A model generated the notes under the pieces. That model worked only from the letters and a program-made list of their open reading frames with translations. It was not told the DNA's origin and did not search any database. Below are positions 40,617-48,535 of a stretch of 64,000 nucleotides of DNA, piece after piece. Source of the stretch: an uncultured Eubacteriales bacterium (GTDB lineage: Bacteria > Bacillota > Clostridia > Christensenellales > Aristaeellaceae); contig CACWXP010000001.1 of assembly GCA_902764875.1 (NCBI GenBank), positions 62,001 through 126,000 of the forward strand. Direction: 5' to 3'. A program made the position numbers and the translations under genes. The stretch's first letter is position 1. The number at the start of each line of letters is the position of its first letter.

Positions 40617-42554
40617 TTAATCCGGAAGGTCTTCTAGCGTATTACATGAAATACTTCCGTCCGATACAATGAGCGCAAGGGGGAAAGCTTCCCAGTCAAA
40701 GGCATCGATGCCTTTGATTTCGTTCGAATACAACTGCAGGGTATCTCCGCTGATATACTTTTCCAGCAGACACTGAAGCGTTTCAGACAGATCCGCATTC
40801 AACACATTGCCGTACATTTGTGTGGCTTCGCTGTTTCCGAGCATTGCCGCCACGACATCCATTGTCCCCGAACCCAGATTTTTGATCAACGGTTTTTCAT
40901 CCCAGTACATCAGATAAACGTTATTTCCGCCCTCTGACAGGCTGGCGGCACAGCGAACCATGCAAAGCGCGAGCCATTGCTCAACCAGTTTTGATTCTGC
41001 ATCAAGGTTGTCGGAGGATGCTGTCTGCGTTTCCAGATACTCCCGTACCGTATCGGCTGCGGAAGGATCCATGCTGCTTTGCAGATCTGCCAAAACGGAC
41101 ATGATGCCTGCGGTGTATTTCTGATTGCCGACAAAGGAACGGACCGCCTGCATTTCATGGCCCGGGATGCCAACGACAAACTCGATGCCGGAGGCAATGC
41201 CGTTCCGGAAGGCCTGATCCACGTCGGCAGGAATCAGTGATCCGTCACAGGTCGGTGCGCACATATTCTGCCAAAGTTTTTGCGCCGCTTTCTTCAGAGA
41301 CTCTGTATCCAGGCGCTGAAGCTCTTCCATCGTTCCGGTTTTTGTTTCTTTCAGCAGATCCCTTGCCAGGGCTCTGGCTTCTTCCGGCGTGCCATAAGCG
41401 GAAGCAGGGCTGCCGTTAAAGACGAAAGCTTTTTGGAACAACCCCTTCGCCTGTTCACAGGCAGCAAGCAGGCAGACGGAGGTTGCTCCGGCATCAAAAC
41501 CGAGTACCGTGATCCGGGCAGGATCACCTCCGAAGGCAGCTATATTTTCTTTGATCCATTTCAACGCTGCGATCTGATCCAGCAGGCCGAGATTGATTGC
41601 ATCCGGATAAGCCTCTCCTCCGGGAACTTCGGAAAAATCAATAAAGCCGAAAATGCCGAGACGAAAATTGAAACTGACAAATACAATACCCGGATGTCTG
41701 CCGACAAATTGATCGCCGTACAACAAAGGATCAACAGAGCTTCCGCAGGTGAAATCGCCGTGGTGAAACAGCACGAGAACCGGCTTTTTTATTTCCGTCT
41801 TCTGAGCAGCACTCCAGACATTCAGGGTAAGGCAGTCTTCGCTTTGCCTGTGATACTTTACGATCGAACCATCGTGATCGACCTGGACGGCGGAGGCTCC
41901 GAAGTGCCTGGCTTCAAAAACAGCCTCCGAGACGGGAAGCGCTTCGGGAGCTTTCCACCTGCGTTCGCCGACAGGCGGTTTCGCGTATGGGATTCCGAAC
42001 CAGCCAATGGTTTTCCCGCCTTTTTCCCCGACGAAGACGCCGGTTTTCGTTTTTGCCGCGCAAGTTTCGTCGTATTCACCGCCGACAAGCCGGTTCTGTC
42101 GGTTGACTTCCTCGATGTCTTCTTCTTTCACATCAAAGACATAGCCCTTCCTTCCATCCCCGTAGCGTTCGCGAATCTTTCCGACACGATAAGCGCGGAT
42201 GAGCAGATTCACCACAAAGCCAAGGATGGGAAGGCCGACCACGTAGACGAAATTCTCCAGAAGATAATCCAGCATGGACACGCCTGTCTGCACAAACGAA
42301 ACAATGTGGACGATCATAAAAATCATAAAACAAATGATGTATGTGATCACCCGGTTTGTCGTGGATTTCTGGACTGTTTTGCTGAAAACGATTTTGTGCA
42401 TAATTGCTTCGAGCGCTATTCCGATGACAAAACTGATCAATCCGCAAACCAGCATGGACCAGCCGGAGAGCTTTGCAATGACTTCGCCAAAGCCATATCC
42501 CAGTGCTGAAATAACAGCAACCGAAAAATCATCAATCGTGAATAATTTCTTCAT
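40617..42554 (-). CDS. Membrane-anchored carboxylesterase-B-like protein lacking the catalytic serine
   Basis: 645 residues from the ATG at 42554 (GAGGTGAAAGAG upstream); an ATG at 42614 is possible. Residues ~10-125 hold about four transmembrane helices. Then comes a type B carboxylesterase fold: F-G-I-P-Y-A-K-P-P-V-G-E-R-R-W, S-E-D-C-L-T-L-N-V-W, and F-N-F-R-L-G-I-F-G-F. The nucleophile elbow normally G-E-S-A-G reads G-F-D354-A-G, so Ser is Asp. The oxyanion HGGGF reads H-H-G-D-F. It is therefore probably non-catalytic, like neuroligin-type proteins, or has altered chemistry. Divergent from the ligase operon; shares its regulatory dyad. Confidence 0.8.
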   Translation of the reverse strand: MKKLFTIDDFSVAVISALGYGFGEVIAKLSGWSMLVCGLISFVIGIALEAIMHKIVFSKTVQKSTTNRVITYIICFMIFMIVHIVSFVQTGVSMLDYLLENFVYVVGLPILGFVVNLLIRAYRVGKIRERYGDGRKGYVFDVKEEDIEEVNRQNRLVGGEYDETCAAKTKTGVFVGEKGGKTIGWFGIPYAKPPVGERRWKAPEALPVSEAVFEARHFGASAVQVDHDGSIVKYHRQSEDCLTLNVWSAAQKTEIKKPVLVLFHHGDFTCGSSVDPLLYGDQFVGRHPGIVFVSFNFRLGIFGFIDFSEVPGGEAYPDAINLGLLDQIAALKWIKENIAAFGGDPARITVLGFDAGATSVCLLAACEQAKGLFQKAFVFNGSPASAYGTPEEARALARDLLKETKTGTMEELQRLDTESLKKAAQKLWQNMCAPTCDGSLIPADVDQAFRNGIASGIEFVVGIPGHEMQAVRSFVGNQKYTAGIMSVLADLQSSMDPSAADTVREYLETQTASSDNLDAESKLVEQWLALCMVRCAASLSEGGNNVYLMYWDEKPLIKNLGSGTMDVVAAMLGNSEATQMYGNVLNADLSETLQCLLEKYISGDTLQLYSNEIKGIDAFDWEAFPLALIVSDGSISCNTLEDLPD

Positions 42555-42630
42555 TTGCTCTTTCACCTCTTCTGTGCCCGGGATCCTTCGCATCGGTTTC
42601 CGTGCGGTTTGCATGCGTACACTATATTCT

Positions 42631-42660
42631 ATTATAATCTTTTCTGTAAATCCGACGCAA
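42631..42660 (-). promoter_or_regulatory. Promoter of the pseudo-esterase gene
   Basis: On the minus strand TTGCGT (42660-42655), an 18-bp spacer and a perfect TATAAT (42636-42631). Confidence 0.6.
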
Positions 42661-42666
42661 GGGGAT

Positions 42667-42706
42667 GTTCCGGGTTGTCAAATCCGGGGAGTTGACAATT
42701 TGGAAC
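42667..42706. promoter_or_regulatory. Perfect composite dyad operator between divergent promoters
   Basis: GTTCC-N3-TTGTCAA-N10-TTGACAA-N3-GGAAC: two 12-bp half-sites match perfectly as an inverted repeat. It lies just between the minus-strand -35 (42660) and the plus-strand -35 (42712). TTGACAA-N3-GGAAC recurs at 46939-46953, and TTGACAA-N3-GGAAG at 48132-48146. Confidence 0.7.
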
Positions 42707-42711
42707 ACCTC

Positions 42712-42741
42712 TTGCATCAGACCCGCAAAATGTGCTAAAAT
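42712..42741 (+). promoter_or_regulatory. Promoter of the ligase/phasin-like operon
   Basis: TTGCAT (42712-42717), an 18-bp spacer and TAAAAT (42736-42741) with an upstream TGTGC. The start codon at 42801 follows about 50 bases after the expected transcript start. Confidence 0.6.
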
Positions 42742-42800
42742 CTTTTTTATTAATGTATGAAGTCAAGCCGGACAAAAAGCGGCAGGAAGGGATATGGAGG

Positions 42801-45473
42801 ATGAAAGCAGCAGAGAAGCAGCAACTGGCGAAAGTTCAAAAGCGCCTTGACAGCGGAGAACTGGCGGATCAGAAATGCTGGTCCTTTATCAGGGAACTGA
42901 ATTCCTACAGCGAGGAGCGCCTTGAAAGCATTGCGATCCACGACAGCTATCGGACCTATACCTACCGTCAGATGTTCCGCTATTGGGAAAGGTACGCGGA
43001 AGCTTTTTCCGGCGTAAATCTTACCGGCAAAAACCATTCACGCGTTGCGCTGATCGGCGCACAGCAGACGGAGACGATTTTCGCGTTCTACGCACTGAAC
43101 ATGACCGGCGCTTCCGTATCCCTTATTTATCATCTTGATCTGTACGACGAAAAGCGTATCCGGACCATGATCGAAAGGGAGAAGATTACCGATCTGGTGA
43201 TTTCCGAAGTGTATGCTTTCCCGAATGTCATGAAGAAGCTTCTGCGCGAAAAAGAAGTTCTCGGACTTCGGAATATCATTTTGCTGGAAAGCCCCATGGG
43301 CGGCGAATATCCCATCCCTCCTCTGGAGGCGGTACGCAAGCTGAACGTGGCGATGTTCCGGGAGCTTGAGGGCGGACTTTTGATGACGGATCTTCTGAAG
43401 GAATATGAGGCGACTCCCATTGTTTACGGAAGCATGGAATCCACTGAGGGATCCATCATCATGCATACCACGGGAACGGTCAGCGGCATCCACAAACCGA
43501 TTCCTATGTCTGACAGGGCTTTGAACTCTTTCGTGATTTGCGCTCTGGAAGCAAAGGAAACATATAAAGATTTCCAGAAGGCGCCGAAAAAAATGGTCAG
43601 CTTCCTGGCCCTGTGCCTGTCCTGGGTTTATTCGATGGTGGATATGCTTCATACTCCCCTGGGCCTCGGCATGGAAGTGGTGTGCCTGCCCCTGGGCGCC
43701 ACCAATCCCCATTACGCTCAGGCAATCGAGGAATGCGGCATCAGCATTCTTTTCACCAGTATGTCCATTCTGGACACCTGGAACAAGACGATGCCCGATA
43801 TCAATCTGTCCAAGGTGAAGCTTGTCTTCATGGGCGGCACCTACGTTTCCCCCGAATTCAAGAAGAGCTTCAACGATTATCTGCGCTCCTGCGGTTCTAC
43901 TGCCCGGATTATCAACGGCTATGGACTGTCCGAGATGGGCGGAGCCTGCATCGTCGCTTCCTCTGAACGGGAGGACGACGCCATCGGCTATCCGCTGCCG
44001 GGCTTCAAAGTCAAAATTTTCGCGGAAGACGAAAAGAAGTTCTACGATCTTTCGGACGGACCGCGTACGGGCGTGCTGTATCTTTCTTCTCCCACGATGA
44101 GCAGCGGACGGCTGGACGACACCGTGTTCTTCGAACTGGAAAAGATTGACGGAGAGGATTATTTCAACTCCAACGACCTTGTGCGGGTGAACGAAGACGG
44201 AAGCCTGACTTGCATCGGACGGTCCAACAAGTTCTTTGTCAATAACGCCGGCGTGCGCTTTGACGCCGGTCTGATCGAAACCGCCATTACCGCGCAGCCG
44301 GGGATTGCGGCCTGCGGCGTTGTACCGGAGCACCATAAGGTGCTGCACGACAATGTTCCGATTCTCTACGTGGAGACGACCGGCAATTCGGACGGACTAG
44401 GCGTTGTGCGTGATGCACTGATCCAGGTGTTTATCAAGGACGGAAAGCTGGCGGAGACCAATCTGCCCAGCCAGTGCGTGCTGGTGGAGAAGATTCCGCT
44501 GAATTCCGGCGGAAAGGTGGACGCAAAGCGGCTGCAATCCGGAGCGGTGACCGGAAAACGGTACAGCATCAAGCATGTTAAGCTGGACGACAAGATCAAT
44601 GATATCCTTCTCCTGCCTGCGGTGGAAGGAGAGGCCGCCACAGTGGGCGGAGGCATTCCGGAGGAACTGGAGAACGATCCCTACAATATTCTGAGCGAGA
44701 TCTTTGCGGCCATTCCGGACATCAAGGAAAACGGCATCTCCAGCATCCTGCGTATCCCCGGTTTCCGGGAAATCGTGAAGAAGCTTACGGACTTTGACAT
44801 TGACAATATTCCGGGAAGCGTTACCAAACTGGGCCCGAAGATTATGAGACTTTCCATCGACGAGCTGCCACCCATGCCGACGCTGATCGGGAAGGGCAAA
44901 AAGAACGACACGAAGAACTGGATGAAGAATTTCCTGTCCATGTTCGAAGATGTGGAAGCTCCGGAACTTCCGATCCCTGTTGTACCGCCGCTGCCTGTCA
45001 TTCCGCCGCTGCCTCTCATGCCTCCCATGCTTCCGCTGGCGCCCTGGGGCTGGTCCGGGAAAAAGAGCGGACAAAAGGATGAACGCAAGGACAAGTGGAA
45101 TCAGGTGAAGAACGGCGCCGAGACCCGCAGGGAACAGATGCGGGAGGCACAGAAGGTGTCCATGGACGCATACAGGGATCAGTGGGACAAGAGTTTCCCC
45201 AAATTCATGGAGATGCTGGAAGGTATTGCCGCCATCCTGCCTGACGAAACGCCCACGCTTTTTGGCATGCCGCTCTTCGGCGTATCTCCGCGGGGATTTA
45301 TGGAAAAGATGAATGAATTCACGGAAATCGCGGGCAAGCATGCCAGGGAACAGGCCGATTCTGTGAGCGACTTCCTGGAGAAGGGACAGAAGCAGGCAAA
45401 ATCCATGATTTCGAAGACCGTGGAAAGCATCGAAAACGATGCGCAGGAAGCCTCTGACGAGGCGGACGAATAA
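42801..45473 (+). CDS. AMP-forming acyl-CoA-synthetase-like ligase with proline-rich linker and phasin-like tail
   Basis: 890 residues from the ATG at 42801, ten bases after AGGAAGG; upstream ATGs lie too near the promoter. Residues ~1-600 are an ANL adenylating enzyme: P-loop-like M-H-T-T-G-T-V-S-G-I-H-K-P, N-G-Y-G-L-S-E-M-G-G, a N-S-N-D-L-V-R hinge-side motif, and C-terminal catalytic Lys in N-S-G-G-K-V-D. Residues ~720-752 are a proline-rich linker of P-x-L-P repeats. Residues ~757-890 are an amphipathic helical tail homologous to the next gene product. It probably activates a fatty or aromatic acid while docked on a granule or membrane surface through the tail. Substrate unknown. Confidence 0.8.
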   Translation: MKAAEKQQLAKVQKRLDSGELADQKCWSFIRELNSYSEERLESIAIHDSYRTYTYRQMFRYWERYAEAFSGVNLTGKNHSRVALIGAQQTETIFAFYALNMTGASVSLIYHLDLYDEKRIRTMIEREKITDLVISEVYAFPNVMKKLLREKEVLGLRNIILLESPMGGEYPIPPLEAVRKLNVAMFRELEGGLLMTDLLKEYEATPIVYGSMESTEGSIIMHTTGTVSGIHKPIPMSDRALNSFVICALEAKETYKDFQKAPKKMVSFLALCLSWVYSMVDMLHTPLGLGMEVVCLPLGATNPHYAQAIEECGISILFTSMSILDTWNKTMPDINLSKVKLVFMGGTYVSPEFKKSFNDYLRSCGSTARIINGYGLSEMGGACIVASSEREDDAIGYPLPGFKVKIFAEDEKKFYDLSDGPRTGVLYLSSPTMSSGRLDDTVFFELEKIDGEDYFNSNDLVRVNEDGSLTCIGRSNKFFVNNAGVRFDAGLIETAITAQPGIAACGVVPEHHKVLHDNVPILYVETTGNSDGLGVVRDALIQVFIKDGKLAETNLPSQCVLVEKIPLNSGGKVDAKRLQSGAVTGKRYSIKHVKLDDKINDILLLPAVEGEAATVGGGIPEELENDPYNILSEIFAAIPDIKENGISSILRIPGFREIVKKLTDFDIDNIPGSVTKLGPKIMRLSIDELPPMPTLIGKGKKNDTKNWMKNFLSMFEDVEAPELPIPVVPPLPVIPPLPLMPPMLPLAPWGWSGKKSGQKDERKDKWNQVKNGAETRREQMREAQKVSMDAYRDQWDKSFPKFMEMLEGIAAILPDETPTLFGMPLFGVSPRGFMEKMNEFTEIAGKHAREQADSVSDFLEKGQKQAKSMISKTVESIENDAQEASDEADE

Positions 45474-45567
45474 GCCCGCAGGAAAAAAGAGTCTGACTGG
45501 CAGCGACGATAATCCGACGCTGACATTCAAACATATAACTATCCAACTATGAAAGGAGATCAAAAAA

Positions 45568-46020
45568 ATGGGTTACAAAAAGCAAGTGGCAAAGGTTCTG
45601 TTTCCGCTGATGGCCAACTGGGACTGGGCGAGCAAAGAGGACTACAAGAAAGACTGGAAAAAATTCAGGTCCAACATGGATAAGATGTGGGATCAGTTCC
45701 AGGATCTGCAGAAAGCATCCAAGGACAACGCGAAAAAACAGTGGGAAAAAGTCTTCCCCCGGTTCATGGAAATGCAGCAGACCGTTGCTGACGCCCTTCC
45801 CGATGAGAAGGTTTCTCTGCCCGGAATGCCTGCCGCTCCTGTTTCTCCGAAAGAATTCGTTGAAAAAGCGAAGGAACTCCAGGAGAAGATCAACCGGCAT
45901 GCCATTGAGGCGGGCGACCGTACCTTTGAGAGTGTTGTGCGTCAGCAGCAGCATGTGAAAGAAGTCGTTTCGGAAGCTGTCGACAATGTCGAAGAAAAGC
46001 TGGACAAAAAAGAAGACTGA
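45568..46020 (+). CDS. Small phasin-like helical protein, paralogue of the ligase tail
   Basis: 150 residues, soluble, almost all amphipathic helix. Residues ~58-125 align with the ligase tail: W-E-K-V-F-P-R-F-M-E-M with W-D-K-S-F-P-K-F-M-E-M, then A-L-P-D-E and a V-S-P-K-E-F-V-E-K counterpart of V-S-P-R-G-F-M-E-K. Heptad-like helices suggest oligomer formation with the tail. Resembles polyhydroxyalkanoate-granule phasins in composition, but no polymerase gene is in the window. AAAGGAGAT seven bases before the ATG gives strong translation. Confidence 0.7.
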   Translation: MGYKKQVAKVLFPLMANWDWASKEDYKKDWKKFRSNMDKMWDQFQDLQKASKDNAKKQWEKVFPRFMEMQQTVADALPDEKVSLPGMPAAPVSPKEFVEKAKELQEKINRHAIEAGDRTFESVVRQQQHVKEVVSEAVDNVEEKLDKKED

Positions 46021-46042
46021 TTTCCGAACAGAGGATCGGCGC

Positions 46043-46942
46043 ATGAATCCGCTCGTTCGTTTTGCCGTCAGGAAGCTGGATCAGAAATGCCAGAACCTGG
46101 AGGCCGGCATTGAAGCCGACCACAGGATTCCAGACGACGTTCTTGAAGATCTGGATATGCCGTTTCAGGGGGCAGACGGGGTTCCGCTTGCAGCGGATAT
46201 TTTCCGGCCGAGGGACCGGGGCTTTCGCCCCCTTCCCGTTGTTGTGATGATTCACGGTGGAGGGTTGGTGGTGGGCACCCGTAAGCTTTCGCGGACCTTC
46301 TGTGAAAAGTTGGCTGCGCGGGGGTACCTTGTGTTTGCGCCGGACTATCGAAGAGCTACGGAAACGGATGCATATCATGAGATCGGAGACGTGGCCGCGG
46401 CTTTCTCTTACGTTTCCGGAAAACTTGCGGAATACGGGGGCGATCCTGACCGGGTGATCGTGGTGTCCGAAAGCGCCGGTTCCTTCGTGTCTCTTTATGC
46501 CATTGCTGCCATGGGTTCTCCGGTGCTGCGGAAGGTTTTCGGGCTTTCCGTTTCATCCGTTCTTCGCGTTCGTATGCTCGCATGCTTCAGCGGTCTCTTT
46601 TATACCGCCCGCAAAGATCCCGTGGGCATGGTTTATGCCCCGAATCTGTACGGGAAAAGGCGAAAAGACAAAACCTATAAGCGGTACATGAACCCGGAAT
46701 GCCCAGAGGTGATGGAGCATCTTCCGCCCGTTTTTCTGGTCGGAAGCGACGCGGATTTCCTGAAAAGCTATACCAAACGCTACGCAAAGGCGCTGCGCAG
46801 GGCAGGACACCCCTGTGAGCTGGTTTACTACAAAGACAACAGGAAGCTGACGCATGCTTTTCCGGCCCTGAAGCCCGATCTTCCGGAGAGCGGGAAGGTG
46901 ATCGACCAAATGCTTGATTGGAGTAAGGGCCTTGGAATTTGA
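46043..46942 (+). CDS. Alpha/beta hydrolase, hormone-sensitive-lipase-like
   Basis: 299 residues from the ATG at 46043. HSL-family motifs: M-I-H-G-G-G-L (oxyanion hole), V-V-S-E-S-A-G-S (nucleophile elbow, with Ser replacing the usual first Gly), V-G-S-D-A-D (Asp), and K-L-T-H-A-F (His). The triad is complete. Probable ester or acyl hydrolase, opposite in chemistry to the ligase at the head of the operon. It begins 22 bases after the phasin-like gene. Confidence 0.85.
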   Translation: MNPLVRFAVRKLDQKCQNLEAGIEADHRIPDDVLEDLDMPFQGADGVPLAADIFRPRDRGFRPLPVVVMIHGGGLVVGTRKLSRTFCEKLAARGYLVFAPDYRRATETDAYHEIGDVAAAFSYVSGKLAEYGGDPDRVIVVSESAGSFVSLYAIAAMGSPVLRKVFGLSVSSVLRVRMLACFSGLFYTARKDPVGMVYAPNLYGKRRKDKTYKRYMNPECPEVMEHLPPVFLVGSDADFLKSYTKRYAKALRRAGHPCELVYYKDNRKLTHAFPALKPDLPESGKVIDQMLDWSKGLGI

Positions 46943-46989
46943 CAATCCGGAACCCGCCTCTTGACGGTGACATCGAAAAGAACCATAAT
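46939..46989 (+). promoter_or_regulatory. Operator half-site and promoter of the HdeD gene
   Basis: TTGACAA-TCC-GGAAC (46939-46953) repeats one half of the dyad at 42667-42706. Immediately downstream is a promoter: TTGACG (46961-46966), a 17-bp spacer and CATAAT (46984-46989). Confidence 0.55.
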
Positions 46990-47043
46990 ATACGCTGTGT
47001 AACGGGAGTTACATGCTATATTCATTTTAACGGAGGAATCTGT

Positions 47044-48108
47044 ATGACATCTTTTACCACGATTGTGATCTTCGGGGTTCTGATGATCCTCGGAGGCATT
47101 TCCCTGATCGCCACGCCGCTGATGACCTTTATGAGCGCGGGCTATTGCATCGTTATTCTGTTTTTCTTCTGGGGATTGTTCGGCATTTTCCGGGGAATCC
47201 GTGAGCAAAAGTACGACAAGGACTTTTTCTTCGCGGTTCTCAGCCTGATTCTCGGTATCATCGGCGTCGCCGTTCCCGGCATTGCCGAGATGAGCAATTC
47301 CATCCTGCTGTACATTGCCGCAGGCTGGTTCATGATTCACGGCGTGATGTCCGTGATCAACGCTGTCGGGATGAAGAAGGAGGGCGCCGATACCTTTACC
47401 TGGGTGGTCGGCATTCTGTTGGGCGTGCTGGAACTGATCATGGCCATCTACTCCGTCGCCCATCCCGCGATGCTGGCCGTGAGCCTGGGTCTCCTCATTG
47501 GCTTCTACTTCATTGAATCCGGCGTCAGCCTGATTGCTGCCGCAAAGGAACAATGCAGCGGCGGCAACAGCACGACGGTCCTGTTCACGGCCATCGGCGT
47601 TCTGACGGTCATCGGCGGCATTTCCATGCTTGCCACTCCGCTGTTTAACTTCCTGGGCGCGGGCCCCAGCATTATCATGCTGTTCTTCATCAACGGTGTT
47701 GTCGGCATCGTGCAGGCCATGATGGAAGGCCGGTATGAAAAGGATTTCTGGCTCGCGATCCTCAGCGTGATTCTGGGCCTCATCGGCGTCACGGTTCCCG
47801 GCATTGCAGATATGACCAATTCGATCCTGCTGTATATTGCCGCGGGCTGGTTTGTGATTCACGGCGTGATGTCCGTGATTAATGCCATCCGGAGCAAGAG
47901 TGAAGGCGTCGATACCGTTTCCTGGGTGATCGGCATTATATTGGGCGTGGCGGAACTGATCCTGGCGATCCTGTCCGTTGCCCAGCCTGCGATGCTGGCC
48001 ATCAGCCTGGGCCTCTTGATTGCCTTCTACTTTATTGAGTCCGGTATCCATATGATCTTTCTCGGAGCCTGCATCTCCCGCGCCACAGAGATCGCCAAAG
48101 CACAGTAA
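47044..48108 (+). CDS. Duplicated HdeD-family (DUF308) membrane protein
   Basis: 354 residues from the ATG at 47044 (AACGGAGG upstream). Two HdeD-like halves (~1-175 and ~178-354), each with about six short helices. They repeat the same segments: V-P-G-I-A-E-M-S-N-S-I-L-L-Y-I-A-A-G-W-F in the first half and V-P-G-I-A-D-M-T-N-S-I-L-L in the second. HdeD of enterobacteria is a single unit tied to acid or membrane stress. This one is an internal tandem duplication. Confidence 0.85.
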   Translation: MTSFTTIVIFGVLMILGGISLIATPLMTFMSAGYCIVILFFFWGLFGIFRGIREQKYDKDFFFAVLSLILGIIGVAVPGIAEMSNSILLYIAAGWFMIHGVMSVINAVGMKKEGADTFTWVVGILLGVLELIMAIYSVAHPAMLAVSLGLLIGFYFIESGVSLIAAAKEQCSGGNSTTVLFTAIGVLTVIGGISMLATPLFNFLGAGPSIIMLFFINGVVGIVQAMMEGRYEKDFWLAILSVILGLIGVTVPGIADMTNSILLYIAAGWFVIHGVMSVINAIRSKSEGVDTVSWVIGIILGVAELILAILSVAQPAMLAISLGLLIAFYFIESGIHMIFLGACISRATEIAKAQ

Positions 48109-48131
48109 AGACCGGATTTCTCCTGCTTTGG

Positions 48132-48160
48132 TTGACAACCGGGAAGAATGGCTCTACAAT
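48132..48160 (+). promoter_or_regulatory. Near-consensus promoter before the small protein at 48225
   Basis: TTGACA (48132-48137), 17 bp, TACAAT (48155-48160). The -35 is embedded in TTGACAA-CCG-GGAAG, a near match to the half-site at 42692-42706. Confidence 0.75.
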
Positions 48161-48224
48161 AGGAAACGTTCACCGGGACTGACGGGAACTGATGTTGTGA
48201 AACAAAGCGGGGGAGGAACTGAAC

Positions 48225-48452
48225 ATGAAGAACCAGAAGATCATTATTATCTGTCTGGCTGTTCTGACAGTGATCGCTGTTGTGCTGCTGATCTGGCATC
48301 CATGGAGTCCCAATGACAACGTGAGCACAACGACGAAGGAAACGGCCGGAGAAACGACCGTGATCCTCAGAGATACAGAAACAACGGGAGCCTGCTTTAC
48401 AGCAGGCTCCATTTTATTAGGAAGCTTTACAGTACACCCGGCTCTGTCATAA
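48225..48452 (+). CDS. Small signal-anchored protein whose frame runs through a terminator
   Basis: 75 codons. A single N-terminal membrane helix (~5-24) is followed by a Thr/Glu-rich outer segment. GGGGAGGAACTGAAC precedes the ATG, and a strong promoter lies upstream. The rho-independent terminator at 48387-48418 is inside the frame, and the stop codon is 35 bases beyond it. Either transcripts end without a stop codon, or the original C-terminus was lost and the last ~20 codons are not meaningful. No family recognised. Confidence 0.45.
   Translation: MKNQKIIIICLAVLTVIAVVLLIWHPWSPNDNVSTTTKETAGETTVILRDTETTGACFTAGSILLGSFTVHPALS
48387..48418 (+). terminator. Terminator inside the small ORF
   Basis: A 10-bp perfect stem GGAGCCTGCT/AGCAGGCTCC (48387-48396 with 48401-48410), 4-nt loop, followed by ATTTTATT. 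Confidence 0.85.
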
Positions 48453-48469
48453 GAAGTAACACCGGCACA

Positions 48470-48498
48470 TTGAAGCATCTATAATTATCTGCTATAAT
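48470..48498 (+). promoter_or_regulatory. Promoter of the MMPL exporter gene
   Basis: TTGAAG (48470-48475), 17 bp, TATAAT (48493-48498), 37 bases before the start codon at 48536. Confidence 0.7.
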
Positions 48499-48535
48499 GC
48501 CCTCGTTTAATGAAAACGATGGGGAACGAAGGCAA

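Noticed and set aside
40563-40670. 35-codon plus-strand frame beside the orphan palindrome
   Set aside because: No ribosome site, no family resemblance, and it runs into the pseudo-esterase gene on the other strand.
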